Source of the DNA: Pseudomonadota bacterium
Lineage (GTDB): Bacteria > Pseudomonadota > Gammaproteobacteria > Burkholderiales > Burkholderiaceae_D
NCBI GenBank assembly: GCA_021821365.1
Contig: JAKACN010000021.1
Location: 1 to 35,983, forward strand
Length of the DNA stretch: 35,983 nucleotides
Reading direction: 5' to 3'
Shown here in pieces: positions 9,442-18,795 of the stretch. Position numbers and translations under genes: made by a program. Under the pieces are notes generated by a model that saw nothing but the letters and a program-made list of their open reading frames with translations, was not told the DNA's origin and did not search any database. Numbering within the stretch: position 1 is the first letter of the stretch; each line of letters starts with the position of its first letter.

Positions 9442-10590
9442 ATGCTTCCGCGGGCCGACCTCAACACGACCCGGCCCCCGGCCTCGCTCGATGGCCCTAC
9501 GCCTGTCGTCTCCGCGACCGATTCGCGTCAGGAGATTTTCCGCAGGCTCACGCAGATCTCGATCGGCAAGGAACTCCAGGCCACCGTCGATGCCATGCTG
9601 GACGACGGTACGTTCCAGGTAAAGGTCGCCGATACCACCGCGCGCATGGTGCTGCCGGCCGGCACCCGCGTCGGTGATACGCTCGACATGGTCTTTGTGG
9701 CACGCGAGCCTCGACCGACCTTCCTGTTGATGCAGCAAGGCAGCACAACGGCATCGCTCAGCACGACCGCGCGCCTGATCGATCACCTTCTCCAGACCGC
9801 CGATCAGGAAGGTGCGCCGGCCGCCATACCTGGCCGCGCCCCGCTTGCAGCCCTGCCCGCAGAGGCGGGCAACCCGAAGACGATTGCCACGAGCCTCTTC
9901 CAAGCCATCGATGCCAGCGTCCTGTTCTATGAATCGCACCTGCACGAGTGGATCAGCGGCAGCCGCCCTCTTCCCGACCTGGCCCGCGAACCGCAAGCGG
10001 GCTTCGATCGCTCGTCCTCGACCCTGACGCCTCGCGCAACGGATCGGGGTGCAAGCGCCGCCGCTATCGACCCGGCCAAATTCGCCGCCACCCTGCATGA
10101 ACCCGGTGGCGGTGCACGCGCCCTGCTGGACCTGGTCCGGGGCGCTCAGCCCCTGGCGACAGCCAGCGCGGTGACCGACGCCGACATCCTTTCCCGTGCT
10201 CCCGACGAACTGCCCGCGCTCGATCGGGACTCCTCACGCATCATCAACCTCCAGCTCAATACGCTGGAGCACCACCAGGTGCGCTGGCAGGGGGAGCTCT
10301 GGCCAGGGCAGCCGATGGAATGGGAAGTCCAGGAGGACAAGCAGGAAGAAGGCTCGCGGGATCCGCAGCAGCCGTCCTGGACCAGCACGGTGCGCTTCGA
10401 GTTGCCGCATCTCGGAGAAATTTCCGCGACCGTACGGCTGGTCGGTTCCCGCGCGCACGTGCAGGTTAGCGCGGCGAGCGATGACGTCGCTGCATCGCTG
10501 CGCCAGCACAGCGCAAGCCTCGCCGACGCGCTGGAGGCCGCCGGCGCGCCGCTCGACTCGTTCCAGGTGAAACGCAATGAATCGCTCTAA
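9442..10590 (+). CDS. Second FliK-like hook-length control protein
   Basis: A 382-residue protein with a C-terminal FliK-type Flg_hook domain (about residues 300-382: VRFELPHLGEISATVRLV, then repeated small/charged residues and LADALEAAGAPLDSFQV). The N-terminal two-thirds, with QEIFRRLTQISIGKELQATVD and a beta-rich VKVADTTARMVLPAGTRVGDTL segment, is unlike the standard FliK at 17551-18795. The start at 9442 lies 5 bases after fliT; an earlier in-frame ATG at 9349 lies inside fliT and is rejected. It overlaps the FlhB-C paralogue by 14 bases, so a FliK-like and an FlhB-like protein are made together. Role is inferred: substrate switching or an export accessory. Confidence 0.8.
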   Translation: MLPRADLNTTRPPASLDGPTPVVSATDSRQEIFRRLTQISIGKELQATVDAMLDDGTFQVKVADTTARMVLPAGTRVGDTLDMVFVAREPRPTFLLMQQGSTTASLSTTARLIDHLLQTADQEGAPAAIPGRAPLAALPAEAGNPKTIATSLFQAIDASVLFYESHLHEWISGSRPLPDLAREPQAGFDRSSSTLTPRATDRGASAAAIDPAKFAATLHEPGGGARALLDLVRGAQPLATASAVTDADILSRAPDELPALDRDSSRIINLQLNTLEHHQVRWQGELWPGQPMEWEVQEDKQEEGSRDPQQPSWTSTVRFELPHLGEISATVRLVGSRAHVQVSAASDDVAASLRQHSASLADALEAAGAPLDSFQVKRNESL

Positions 10591-10915
10591 CCCCGGGCCC
10601 GGCCCCAATCCGGCCCAGAATGCGGTCGCACTCGCCTACCAGACCGGCGATCTGGCACCGAAGGTAGTTGCCAAGGGCCGCGGGTTGATTGCGGATGAAA
10701 TCATCGCGCGCGCGCGCGAACACGGCGTTTTCGTCCATGAATCGAAGGAACTGGTCGGCTTGCTGATGCAGGTTGACCTGGATCGACATATTCCCCCTGC
10801 TCTCTATAGGGTAGTAGCGGAATTGCTCGCATGGCTATACCATATCGACGCTAACAACAAGAATCGCGACAAGGGGACATCCCCCCTTCCATCACAGACT
10901 GCGCATACGAAGTAG
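10577..10915 (+). CDS. Free-standing FlhB C-terminal domain paralogue (FlhX-like)
   Basis: A 112-residue protein that matches only the cytoplasmic C-terminal domain of FlhB/YscU: AVALAYQTGDLAPKVVAKG near residues 16-34, then LIADEIIARAREHGVFVHES, LVGLLMQVDLDRHIPPALYRVVAELLAWLY. No membrane segments are present. At the place of the FlhB autocleavage motif NPTH it has NPAQ (11-14), so Asn-Pro is kept while Thr and His are lost. Helicobacter pylori FlhX is a known protein of this type that can replace the cleaved FlhB domain. It overlaps the FliK-like gene by 14 bases. It is too well conserved across its length to be just a fragment of flhB. Function here is inferred. Confidence 0.85.
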   Translation: MNRSNPGPGPNPAQNAVALAYQTGDLAPKVVAKGRGLIADEIIARAREHGVFVHESKELVGLLMQVDLDRHIPPALYRVVAELLAWLYHIDANNKNRDKGTSPLPSQTAHTK

Positions 10916-10921
10916 AGATCA

Positions 10922-11689
10922 ATGGCATTCAAGACCAAGTTCGGAACAGAGGACGTCAGCCCTTACCAGGTGCACTCCCGCCGCGAAATCATTGCCCTGC
11001 TGCGCGCCATGCAGGAGCGCAACCAGCTCGTCAGCATGCAGGCTGACGGCGGGGCGGACGCGGTCGTTACCTCTGTTCTGGCCGTGGATGAAAATGGCGG
11101 CCTGGTTGTCATCGACCGCGCGCCGAGCAACTCGCTCAACCAGCGCCTGCTGGAGAGCGACAACGTCTCCTTCGAAACTGTACTGGACAACATCCGCATC
11201 CTGTTTTTTGCGGACAAGGTCGGGGAATGCCTGTACGAGAATCTCCCCGCGCTGTATATCCGGATTCCCGCCACCCTCGTGCGTCTGCAAAGGCGGGAAC
11301 ATTACCGCATACCGACGCCGGTCGCCAATCCGCTGCGCTGCACGATCCGCATTCCGCCCGACGATATCGGCGCGGGCGGCACCACCATCGTCGTCACCCT
11401 CAAGGACATCAGCGGCGGCGGCATTGCGATCGTCGACGAGAAGAAGCTGCTGGATAACACCATCGGAAGGGTCTACAAGGATTGCCGGATCGACCTGCCC
11501 GGCGGGAACCCGGTGGTCGTCGACCTGCAGATCCGCAATTCGCACGATTACACGCTGGCAAGCGGCAAATCCATCCGCAAGCTGGGATGCATGTTCGTCG
11601 ATCCGCCGCGGCCGATGATGGCAGCGGTGCAGCGTTACATCACCAAGCTGGAGCGCGAGCGGAATGCGAAGGCGACGGGAATGGGGTGA
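10922..11689 (+). CDS. ycgR: YcgR-type flagellar brake, c-di-GMP-binding PilZ protein
   Basis: A 255-residue protein with an N-terminal YcgR domain (about 10-115) and a C-terminal PilZ domain. Cyclic di-GMP ligands are visible: RREHYR (124-129, giving the RxxxR pair) and DISGGG (162-167, the D/NxSxxG motif). In enterobacteria c-di-GMP-loaded YcgR binds the flagellar motor and slows or biases rotation. It starts 6 bases after the FlhB-C paralogue, probably the last gene of this operon, and converges on fliE with 16 bases between the stops; no clear terminator is seen there. Confidence 0.9.
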   Translation: MAFKTKFGTEDVSPYQVHSRREIIALLRAMQERNQLVSMQADGGADAVVTSVLAVDENGGLVVIDRAPSNSLNQRLLESDNVSFETVLDNIRILFFADKVGECLYENLPALYIRIPATLVRLQRREHYRIPTPVANPLRCTIRIPPDDIGAGGTTIVVTLKDISGGGIAIVDEKKLLDNTIGRVYKDCRIDLPGGNPVVVDLQIRNSHDYTLASGKSIRKLGCMFVDPPRPMMAAVQRYITKLERERNAKATGMG

Positions 11690-11705
11690 AGCCTGGACGC
11701 ACCCG

Positions 11706-12047
11706 TCAGATCTGCATGTTCATGATGTCGTGGTAGGCGGACACCAGTTTGTTGCGCACCTGGACCGTGGCCTGGAACGCGATGCTTGCCTTCTGCGAAT
11801 TGATCATGACGTCCGACAGGCTGACGCTGTCGTCGCCCAGCACGAAGCGCTTGGCCATGTCTTCCGATTTCTGCTGGGCGCCATTGACCTGATCCAGCGT
11901 TGCTTTCAGGGCGGCGGCGAAATCGACTTTCGGCGCGGCCTGTTCGAGCGCCGGCGCTTCGATGCCTTGCTCGGGACGCGTCGCGGCAGCCTTCAGCTGC
12001 GAAATCATCGCCTGGATCCTGTTTGCATCGATCATTCCGGTTTTCAT
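11706..12047 (-). CDS. fliE: Flagellar MS-ring/rod junction protein FliE
   Basis: A 113-residue FliE, the usual size. The C-terminal half carries the family pattern DVMINSQKASIAFQATVQVRNKLVSAYHDIMNMQI; the N-terminal part is variable. FliE links the MS ring to the proximal rod and is needed for export of the rod proteins. The ATG at 12047 has GGGAG 5 bases upstream. It is transcribed away from fliF, the usual arrangement in many gamma- and some betaproteobacteria, and converges on ycgR. Confidence 0.95.
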   Translation of the reverse strand: MKTGMIDANRIQAMISQLKAAATRPEQGIEAPALEQAAPKVDFAAALKATLDQVNGAQQKSEDMAKRFVLGDDSVSLSDVMINSQKASIAFQATVQVRNKLVSAYHDIMNMQI

Positions 12048-12281
12048 GTGCGCTCCCTGCAATCCATCGCCATCCGTCGCTGCGGACGCCTTTTTCCACG
12101 GCGCTAAGGTATCACGCAAATCCGGGGGTATTTGACAAGATAAACGGCAAAAATCGTGTTCTGTTCGAGCGATCGAATTTGCATAACAGGCCGAAAATCC
12201 TGCACTAAGGCTTAAACCAACACTCTTCGAACTGGATATGAATAACACCACGCACGGCGGCATTGCCGCGGGAGGCGGATC
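12048..12281. promoter_or_regulatory. Divergent fliE / fliF control region
   Basis: A 234-base gap between divergent starts. A TTGACA (12132-12137) faces fliF but no good -10 lies 16-18 bases after it. No sigma-28 or sigma-54 element of good quality was found, which fits class II genes read by sigma-70 with an activator such as FlhDC; no activator box can be called with confidence. Confidence 0.4.
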
Positions 12282-13928
12282 ATGGCGGTAGCAGGCGAAA
12301 ACGCCGTCGTCTCCACCCCATCGGGCATCGTCGGCTTCGCGCAGACGCCGGGAGGACGGAATTTTTTCCTGATGCTTGGCGTCGCGGCGGTGGCCGGCGT
12401 CATGGCAGGCGTATGGCTGTGGAGTCAGCAGCCCGACTATCGCGTGCTGTTCTCGAATTTCTCCGACCGCGACGGCGGCGCCATTGTCTCGTCCCTGCAA
12501 CAGATGAACGTGCCGTACAAGTTCGCCGAGGGCGGCGGCGCCATTCTGGTGCCCGCCAGCCAGGTGCATGACGTGCGCCTCAAACTGGCATCGCAGGGCC
12601 TGCCAAAGGGTGGAAACGTCGGCTTCGAGCTGATGGAAAACCAGAAGCTGGGCGTTTCGCAATTCCTCGAACAGGTGAATTTCCAGCGCGCGCTGGAAGG
12701 CGAACTGGCACGTTCCATCCAGTCGCTCTCCGCGGTGCAGGCGGCGCGGGTGCACCTGGCCCTGCCGAAAGCCTCCGTATTCATTCGCGACCAGCAGAAG
12801 CCGACCGCATCCGTGCTGCTGAACCTGCACCCCGGCCGCACGCTGGATGATCAGCAGGTCAGCGGCATCGTGCACCTCGTGGCCAGCAGCGTGCCCGACC
12901 TGCCCACCAAGAACGTCACCGTCGTCGACCAGAACGGCAACCTGCTGTCGGAAACCCGCGCACCGGGCAGCAATGGGCTCGACCCGAGCCAGCTGAAGTA
13001 TGTGCAGGAACTGCAGCAAAGCATCGTCAAGCGCATCGAATCGATCCTGACGCCGATCGTCGGCGCCAACAACGTGCGCGCGGAAGCGACGGCGGACGTC
13101 GATTTTTCGCATTCGGAACAGGCCGCCGAGACCTACAAGCCGAACCAGGCGCCGAATACCTCCGCGATCCGCAGCCAGCAGCTGAGCGAAACGCAAAGCG
13201 CGACATCGGCAGCGGCCTCCGGCGTGCCGGGCGCGCTCACCAACCAGCCCCCGGCACCGGCAACGGCGCCCCTGACCGCGCCCGCCGCGAGCGCCGGTGC
13301 CAGCACTGCCGGCGCCGCATCGGCAGCGCCGCCGGCCAACGCGCACAAGGACATGACTGTCAATTATGAAGTCGACAAGACTGTGCGCTATACGCAACAG
13401 CCGATGGGCGGAATCCAGCGCCTGTCGGTCGCGGTTGTGGTTAACTACAAGAAGGAAGTGGGCAAGGACGGCAAGGTGTCTCTGAAACCCCTGAGCGATG
13501 CCGAGAAGGCCCAGATCACGGACCTGGCGAAGGACGCCATGGGCTTCAACAAGGACCGCGGCGATTCGCTCAATGTGGTGAACAGCCCGTTCGCAGGCGC
13601 CGAGAAGGAAGTGATTCCCGAGACGCCGGTCTGGAAGCGTCCGGAGACGCTGAACATCGCCATGGGCGCAGGCAAGTATGTCCTCGTCGCAGCAATCCTG
13701 GCCTATCTGTACTTCGCGGTGCTCAAACCGTTGCTGCGCCGGATCGCCAAGACGTTCGAGCCGGTCGAGCCGCCGGTTGAACACGTCACGCAAATCGAGC
13801 ATGATGTGGAACCGATGGGGTCTAGGCCGCGCAGCTACCAGGACAACCTGGAAGCGGCCAAGCAACTGGCAAAAAACGATCCCAAGATGGTGGCAAACGT
13901 CGTGAAGGCATGGGTGGGAAATGAGTGA
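12282..13928 (+). CDS. fliF: Flagellar MS-ring protein FliF
   Basis: A 548-residue FliF, which forms the MS ring in the inner membrane and is the first structure built. The first membrane helix is at about residues 27-46 (FLMLGVAAVAGVMAGVWLW) and the second near 455-475 (YVLVAAILAYLYFAVLKPLL). The periplasmic part contains the YscJ-type ring-building motif: VLFSNFSDRDGGAIVSSLQ, QFLEQVNFQRALEGELARSI and the RVHLALPK segment. An Ala/Pro-rich low-complexity stretch (about 315-350) separates the halves. The C-terminal tail binds FliG. GGGAGG lies 6 bases before the ATG. It overlaps fliG by 8 bases. Confidence 0.97.
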   Translation: MAVAGENAVVSTPSGIVGFAQTPGGRNFFLMLGVAAVAGVMAGVWLWSQQPDYRVLFSNFSDRDGGAIVSSLQQMNVPYKFAEGGGAILVPASQVHDVRLKLASQGLPKGGNVGFELMENQKLGVSQFLEQVNFQRALEGELARSIQSLSAVQAARVHLALPKASVFIRDQQKPTASVLLNLHPGRTLDDQQVSGIVHLVASSVPDLPTKNVTVVDQNGNLLSETRAPGSNGLDPSQLKYVQELQQSIVKRIESILTPIVGANNVRAEATADVDFSHSEQAAETYKPNQAPNTSAIRSQQLSETQSATSAAASGVPGALTNQPPAPATAPLTAPAASAGASTAGAASAAPPANAHKDMTVNYEVDKTVRYTQQPMGGIQRLSVAVVVNYKKEVGKDGKVSLKPLSDAEKAQITDLAKDAMGFNKDRGDSLNVVNSPFAGAEKEVIPETPVWKRPETLNIAMGAGKYVLVAAILAYLYFAVLKPLLRRIAKTFEPVEPPVEHVTQIEHDVEPMGSRPRSYQDNLEAAKQLAKNDPKMVANVVKAWVGNE

Positions 13929-14916
13929 AGACGGCGTCATGAAAGGAGCGATCCTGATGCTCGCGCTGGGCGAGGAGGAAGCCGCGGAGGTGATGAAATA
14001 CCTCGGCCCTCGCGAAGTGCAAAAACTGGGCGCGGCGATGTCGACCATGAAAGCCGTCGCCAGCGAGCAGCTCGAGAAAGTGCTGGACGACTTTCGCTCG
14101 GAAACGGAGCAGAACACCTCCTTCGGCCTCGATTCGGACGAATACATCCGCACCGTGCTGACCAAGGCGCTCGGCGAGGACAAGGCATCCTCCCTCCTCA
14201 ACCGCATTCTCGGTACACGCGACGCAAGCGGCATCGAGAGCCTGAAGTGGATGGACGCGCAATCGGTCGCGGACCTCGTACGTAACGAGCATCCGCAAAT
14301 CATCGCCACCATCCTCGTGCATCTGGAGCGCTATCATGCCTCGGAGGTGCTGACCTATTTCTCGGAGCGCCTGCGCAACGACGTCGTGCTGCGCATCGCC
14401 ACGCTCGACGGCGTCCAGCCGGCCGCGCTGCGCGAGCTGAATGAAGTGCTGACCAAGCTCCTGACCGGCAACGAAAGCCTGAAGAAGAAGCCGATCGGCG
14501 GCGTCCGTTCCGCAGCGGAAATTCTCAATTTCCTGTCCGGCGACGTCGAGGCGTCCGTGATGGACAACCTGAAAAATTACGACAGCGACATGGCGCAGAA
14601 GATCATGGACGAGATGTTCGTGTTCGAGAACATCATCGACATCGACGATCGCGGCATCCAGATCCTGTTGCGCGAAGTGCAGTCGGAATCGCTGATCGTC
14701 GCGCTCAAGGGCGCCAACCAGGAGTTGCGCGAGAAGATCTTCAAGAACATGTCTCAGCGTGCCGCCGAGATGATGCGCGAAGACCTCGAATCCAAGGGGC
14801 CGGTTCGCCTGTCCGAAGTGGAAGCGCAGCAGAAGGAAATCCTGCAGATCGTGCGTCGCCTCGCGGACGAAGGTCAGATCATCCTGGGTGCCAAGGGCGA
14901 GGATGCCTACATCTAA
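13921..14916 (+). CDS. fliG: Flagellar motor switch protein FliG
   Basis: A 331-residue FliG, the C-ring protein that touches the stator and generates torque. The EHPQ motif is at residues 123-126, followed by IIATILVHL; the middle and C-terminal armadillo-like repeats (LNFLSGDVEASVMDNLKNYD, MDEMFVFENIIDIDDRGIQ) and the charged torque helix region (LKGANQELREKIFKNMSQR) are intact. Length is normal. It overlaps fliF by 8 bases. Confidence 0.97.
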   Translation: MSEDGVMKGAILMLALGEEEAAEVMKYLGPREVQKLGAAMSTMKAVASEQLEKVLDDFRSETEQNTSFGLDSDEYIRTVLTKALGEDKASSLLNRILGTRDASGIESLKWMDAQSVADLVRNEHPQIIATILVHLERYHASEVLTYFSERLRNDVVLRIATLDGVQPAALRELNEVLTKLLTGNESLKKKPIGGVRSAAEILNFLSGDVEASVMDNLKNYDSDMAQKIMDEMFVFENIIDIDDRGIQILLREVQSESLIVALKGANQELREKIFKNMSQRAAEMMREDLESKGPVRLSEVEAQQKEILQIVRRLADEGQIILGAKGEDAYI

Positions 14917-15029
14917 GGGCGCAAGCTCCGTTCTCGGCTTCCCCCTGACACCGGAAACGCCGTGATGGAAACGTCCGGCAAGGGTTGAGCGACCGATCCA
15001 TCCATTCACGCTGAAGACAAGACCTGACC
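14917..15029. other. fliG-fliH intergenic region
   Basis: A 113-base gap in an otherwise tightly packed operon. It contains two copies of GGAAACG about 17 bases apart, within an imperfect CCGG...CCGG inverted arrangement. No terminator with a T-run and no good promoter is visible. Confidence 0.4.
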
Positions 15030-15677
15030 ATGAGTTCCAACGCCATCCCCAAAGAGCAGCTATCCGCCTACCAGCGCTGGGAACTGGCCTCGTTCGGCGA
15101 CGAGCGGCCCAGCGCCGTCCAGAGCACGCAGGCCAATGCGAAGCTCATCGCCGAACAGCTGGCCAGGCAGCGCGAGGAGGCACGCAGCCAGGGCTATGAC
15201 GAGGGATTCGCGCAAGGCCAGGCTGCCGGCCTGGCATCCGGCCAGGCCGAGGCCATGCGCGAACTCGCTGCGCTGCGCCAGGTTGCAGAAAACTTCAATG
15301 GCGAGGTCTCGCGCGCCAGCGAAGCGGTCGCCGAGGACATGCTGAACCTGGCGCTCGACATGGCCAAGGCCATGCTGAAAACTGCATTGAAGATCAAGCC
15401 GGAACTGGTTCTCGCCGTCGTCGGCGAAGCCATCCGCTACCTGCCCAGCCTGCAGCAGCCCGCCCTGCTGGTGCTGCATCCGCAGGATGCGGAAATCGTC
15501 CGGAACCACATGGCCGATGAACTCGGCAAGGCGGGCTGGCGCATCGCGGAAGATATCCAGATGGAGCGCGGCGGTTGTCGCGTCGAAACCGCCAGCAACC
15601 AGATTGACGCCGCGCCCGCCGTGCGCTGGCAACGCATTGCGGACGCGCTTGGCAAACAATCGGACTGGCTCGAATGA
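15030..15677 (+). CDS. fliH: Flagellar assembly protein FliH
   Basis: A 215-residue FliH, the stator-like regulator of the FliI ATPase. After an N-terminal variable part it has the typical GxxxG repeat run ([17 protein letters not shown], about residues 55-71), a helical middle, and the C-terminal FliI-binding domain ([15 protein letters not shown]-like region, ERGGCRVET). The start is the first ATG after an in-frame stop; the ribosome binding site is weak. It overlaps fliI by 4 bases. Confidence 0.93.
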   Translation: MSSNAIPKEQLSAYQRWELASFGDERPSAVQSTQANAKLIAEQLARQREEARSQGYDEGFAQGQAAGLASGQAEAMRELAALRQVAENFNGEVSRASEAVAEDMLNLALDMAKAMLKTALKIKPELVLAVVGEAIRYLPSLQQPALLVLHPQDAEIVRNHMADELGKAGWRIAEDIQMERGGCRVETASNQIDAAPAVRWQRIADALGKQSDWLE

Positions 15678-17074
15678 CCGCCGCCCACACCGCGCGCTGG
15701 CAGGCCTATCTGCGCGACTGCAAATCGCTGGTGTCAATTCCGGAACCCATGCAGGTGTCCGGACGCGTCACGCGCGTGGCAGGCCTCGTCATGGAAGCGG
15801 TCGGTCTGCGGCTTGCCGTCGGCAGCGCATGCACCGTTCCTCTCCCGAGCGGCGCGCGCATCGAGGCCGAAGTGGTCGGTTTTGAAAATGACAAGCTGTT
15901 CCTCATGCCGCAAAGCGACGTGGAAGGCATCGTGCCCGGTACCCGCGTGTTCCCGGTCGAAGTGGTGCAGAGCCTGCCACGTCCCGGCACCGTCGATCAT
16001 CCGCGCCGCCGCCCGAGCGACCGCGGACGCCATTTGCCGGTTGGCGATGAACTGCTTGGCCGCGTGCTCGACGGCGCGGGCCGCCCGCTCGACAGCCTTG
16101 GCCCGCTCAACACCATGCATGCCGCGCCGCTCAACGTGCGCGCCGCCAATCCGCTGACGCGCGCGCCGATTACCGACATCCTCGACGTCGGCGTGCGCGC
16201 GATCAACAGCATGCTGACAGTCGGCCGCGGGCAACGCATGGGCCTGTTCGCCGGTTCCGGCGTCGGCAAGAGCGTGCTGCTCGGCATGATGGCGCGCTAT
16301 ACGAGCGCGGATGTGATCGTGGTGGGGCTGATCGGCGAACGCGGACGCGAAGTGAAGGAATTCATCGAGCAGATCCTCGGTACCGTCGGTCTGGCACGTT
16401 CCGTCGTCGTTGCGGCGCCGGCCGACACGCCGCCGCTCATGCGTCTGCAAGGCGCAGCCTATGCACACTCGATCGCTGAATACTTCCGCGATCAGGGCAA
16501 GAGCGTGTTGCTTATCATGGATTCGCTCACCCGTTACGCCATGGCGCAGCGCGAGATCGCACTGGCGATCGGCGAGCCGCCGGCGACCAAGGGTTATCCG
16601 CCATCCGTGTTTGCCAAATTGCCAACACTGGTGGAACGCGCCGGCAACGGCCGGGCAGGCGGCGGCTCGATCACAGCCTTCTACACGGTGTTGACCGAAG
16701 GCGACGACCAGCAGGATCCGATCGCCGACTCGGCGCGCGCGATCCTGGATGGCCATATCGTGCTCAATCGCACGCTGGCTGACGCGGGCCACTATCCGGC
16801 CATCGACGTCGAACAGTCGATCAGCCGCGCAATGCACAACATCACCAGCGAAGACCACCAGCAACTGACGCGCCAGCTGAAACAGTTGTATGCCCGCTAC
16901 CAGCGCAACCGCGACCTCATCAGTGTCGGCGCCTACAGCCCCGGCTCCGATCCGGTGGTCGACCGGGCCATTGCGCTGCATCCCCGGATCGAGGCCTTCC
17001 TGCAACAAGGGATCATGGAACGATCGGGCATTCAGGAGAGCTTGGGGCAACTTGCCGCGCTATTCAACGGATAG
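15674..17074 (+). CDS. fliI: Flagellum-specific export ATPase FliI
   Basis: A 466-residue F1-beta-like ATPase that drives the flagellar type III export apparatus at the inner membrane. The Walker A loop GSGVGKS is at about residues 194-200, Walker B is [12 protein letters not shown], and the family signature [16 protein letters not shown] follows. Length is normal. It overlaps fliH by 4 bases. Confidence 0.97.
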   Translation: MTAAHTARWQAYLRDCKSLVSIPEPMQVSGRVTRVAGLVMEAVGLRLAVGSACTVPLPSGARIEAEVVGFENDKLFLMPQSDVEGIVPGTRVFPVEVVQSLPRPGTVDHPRRRPSDRGRHLPVGDELLGRVLDGAGRPLDSLGPLNTMHAAPLNVRAANPLTRAPITDILDVGVRAINSMLTVGRGQRMGLFAGSGVGKSVLLGMMARYTSADVIVVGLIGERGREVKEFIEQILGTVGLARSVVVAAPADTPPLMRLQGAAYAHSIAEYFRDQGKSVLLIMDSLTRYAMAQREIALAIGEPPATKGYPPSVFAKLPTLVERAGNGRAGGGSITAFYTVLTEGDDQQDPIADSARAILDGHIVLNRTLADAGHYPAIDVEQSISRAMHNITSEDHQQLTRQLKQLYARYQRNRDLISVGAYSPGSDPVVDRAIALHPRIEAFLQQGIMERSGIQESLGQLAALFNG

Positions 17075-17103
17075 GCTGGAAAAACGCAGACCTATAATGA
17101 ATC

Positions 17104-17544
17104 ATGGCATCACATTCCGCTCTCGATACGCTTATCGAATTGGCAACGAACCAGACGGACGAGGCCGCCAAACGGCTCGGCCTGGCGATTCGCGCATGCG
17201 AGGACACCGAACAGAAGCTTGCCATGCTGCTGCAGTATCGCGACGACTATGAGGCGCGACTGAAGGCAGGCATGGCAGCCGGCATGAGCGCGGCGGGATA
17301 TCGGAATTTCCAGCTCTTCCTGGAAAAGCTCGATACCGCCATCGCCGGCCAGCAGCAGATCGTGAATGCCGCAAAGCAGCGCATCAGCAGCGAGCGCACC
17401 GCATGGCAGTCCAGCGAGCGCAAGCGCATCTCCTATGACACGCTCGCGACGCGCGTGCAGCAGTCGGAGCAGCGCAAGGAAAACAAGCGCGACCAGAAAC
17501 TGATGGACGAATACGCAACCCGGCAGGCAAATTACAAACGGTAG
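17104..17544 (+). CDS. fliJ: Flagellar export chaperone FliJ
   Basis: A 146-residue, highly charged coiled-coil protein with the FliJ layout (LDTLIELATNQTDEAAKRLG at the start; YRDDYEARLKAGMAAGMSAA in the middle; KENKRDQKLMDEYATRQ at the end). FliJ sits in the export ATPase ring and escorts cargo chaperones. Position between fliI and fliK supports the call. The ribosome binding site is weak. Confidence 0.93.
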   Translation: MASHSALDTLIELATNQTDEAAKRLGLAIRACEDTEQKLAMLLQYRDDYEARLKAGMAAGMSAAGYRNFQLFLEKLDTAIAGQQQIVNAAKQRISSERTAWQSSERKRISYDTLATRVQQSEQRKENKRDQKLMDEYATRQANYKR

Positions 17545-17550
17545 GCAGAC

Positions 17551-18795
17551 ATGCAGACATCTCAGGTCACAAATCCGGCCACTATGTTATCCAGCCCGGC
17601 ACCGGCCGCGAAGCAACCCGAGTCCAGTTCGTCTTCGCAGCCATTCGGCCAGGTTCTGTCGCGCGAAGTGGCGAACCGCCAGGATGCCGCCGAAGCACCG
17701 GCTCGCCCCGATGCCGGCAATGCAAACGCCGCCCAGAACGCTCCGAAGAGCGATGCGAAGCAGGCGAGCGACACCAAGGCAGCCGATGCCGACAGCACGA
17801 CCGATGCCGCCGTCGCGGCTGGCGACGCCCAGAACATGACGACGCTGCCCGACGAAATGCTCGCACTCGTCGCGAACTTTGCACAGTTGGCAAAGCCTGC
17901 CGCCAAGGCGGACGGCAAGGCGGTAGGTTCCGTGAAAGGCGCCGTAGCCGATGCCGACTCCACCCTGGCTGTCGCTGCAGGCACGCAGAAGACGGCACTC
18001 CCCGTCGACGCCATGGCCTCCGCACAAGCGACCGACGCGACACAACGCCTTGCGCCCACCGACAAGGCGGTGTCGGCCAAGCGCGATACACCTCTGTCCG
18101 CATTGACGGACAAGGCAGCGCACGTCCGTTCGCGGGCGGAGTCGCCGACGACGAAAGCGGACGAGCATGCTGCAACTCTCGCAGCGACGGAATCCGTCGC
18201 CAGTGGCAAGATCCCCGTGCGTGACGCCATGGCCGCAGGCGCAGCCGCCGCGGATTTCAAGAGCGAGATGAAGGAATCCCTCGCAACGATCACGAACGGC
18301 ATCCAGCAGATCCAGGCCGCCGCAGTCCAGGCACCCCAGCCGGCCGTCAGCCAGGCAGTGGAACAACTGTCGCCGCGAGTCGGGACACCGGCATGGGATC
18401 AGGCACTGGGCCAGAAGGTTGTCTGGATGGTCGCCGGCGACCAGCAGAGCGCTTCGCTCACGCTCAACCCGCCGGACCTCGGGCCGCTGCAGGTCGTGCT
18501 CAACGTCACCAATTCACATGCGGATGCCACCTTCATTGCTGCGCAGCCGGAAGTGCGCCAGGCATTGGAGGCGGCCATGCCCAAGCTGCGCGACATGCTC
18601 GGGGAAGCCGGCATCCAGCTCGGCCAGGCAACGGTCAACAGCGGTTCGCCGAACCAGCACAATTCTCCTGACCAGCATCAGGCGCAGCCCTCGCATCGCA
18701 ACGAGCAGGCAGACTCCCGCAGCGAAGCGACGGTCCGCACGAGCCGGATCCAGCCCGCGGTTTCCCGACAGGGGATGGTGGATACCTTCGTCTAG
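17551..18795 (+). CDS. fliK: Flagellar hook-length control protein FliK
   Basis: A 414-residue secreted ruler that measures the hook and then switches FlhB to filament export. The first two-thirds is Ala/Ser/Lys-rich and low complexity (about 10-260), typical for FliK; the C-terminal Flg_hook domain contains LTLNPPDLGPLQVVLNV (about 301-317) and ATFIAAQPEVRQALEAAMPKL (about 325-345). The tail is rich in Gln, His and Ser. It starts 6 bases after fliJ. This is the canonical FliK; the window also has the FliK-like gene at 9442. Confidence 0.94.
   Translation: MQTSQVTNPATMLSSPAPAAKQPESSSSSQPFGQVLSREVANRQDAAEAPARPDAGNANAAQNAPKSDAKQASDTKAADADSTTDAAVAAGDAQNMTTLPDEMLALVANFAQLAKPAAKADGKAVGSVKGAVADADSTLAVAAGTQKTALPVDAMASAQATDATQRLAPTDKAVSAKRDTPLSALTDKAAHVRSRAESPTTKADEHAATLAATESVASGKIPVRDAMAAGAAAADFKSEMKESLATITNGIQQIQAAAVQAPQPAVSQAVEQLSPRVGTPAWDQALGQKVVWMVAGDQQSASLTLNPPDLGPLQVVLNVTNSHADATFIAAQPEVRQALEAAMPKLRDMLGEAGIQLGQATVNSGSPNQHNSPDQHQAQPSHRNEQADSRSEATVRTSRIQPAVSRQGMVDTFV

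Noticed and set aside
10577-10915. FlhB-like gene as a truncated pseudogene of flhB
   Set aside because: It has its own start, overlaps the upstream gene, keeps the whole domain intact and matches a known class of free-standing FlhB-C proteins.
12141-12167. TAAA in the fliE-fliF gap as part of a sigma-28 promoter
   Set aside because: The sequence 15 bases further on (TCTGTTCG) has almost no match to GCCGATAA.
11706-14312. An 868-codon minus-strand frame that would extend FliE far upstream
   Set aside because: The upstream part is antisense to fliF and fliG; the FliE family length and the GGGAG before the ATG at 12047 support the short form.
17093-17098. TATAAT just before fliJ, a possible internal promoter
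   Set aside because: No -35 element lies 16-18 bases upstream, and the gap to fliI is only 29 bases.
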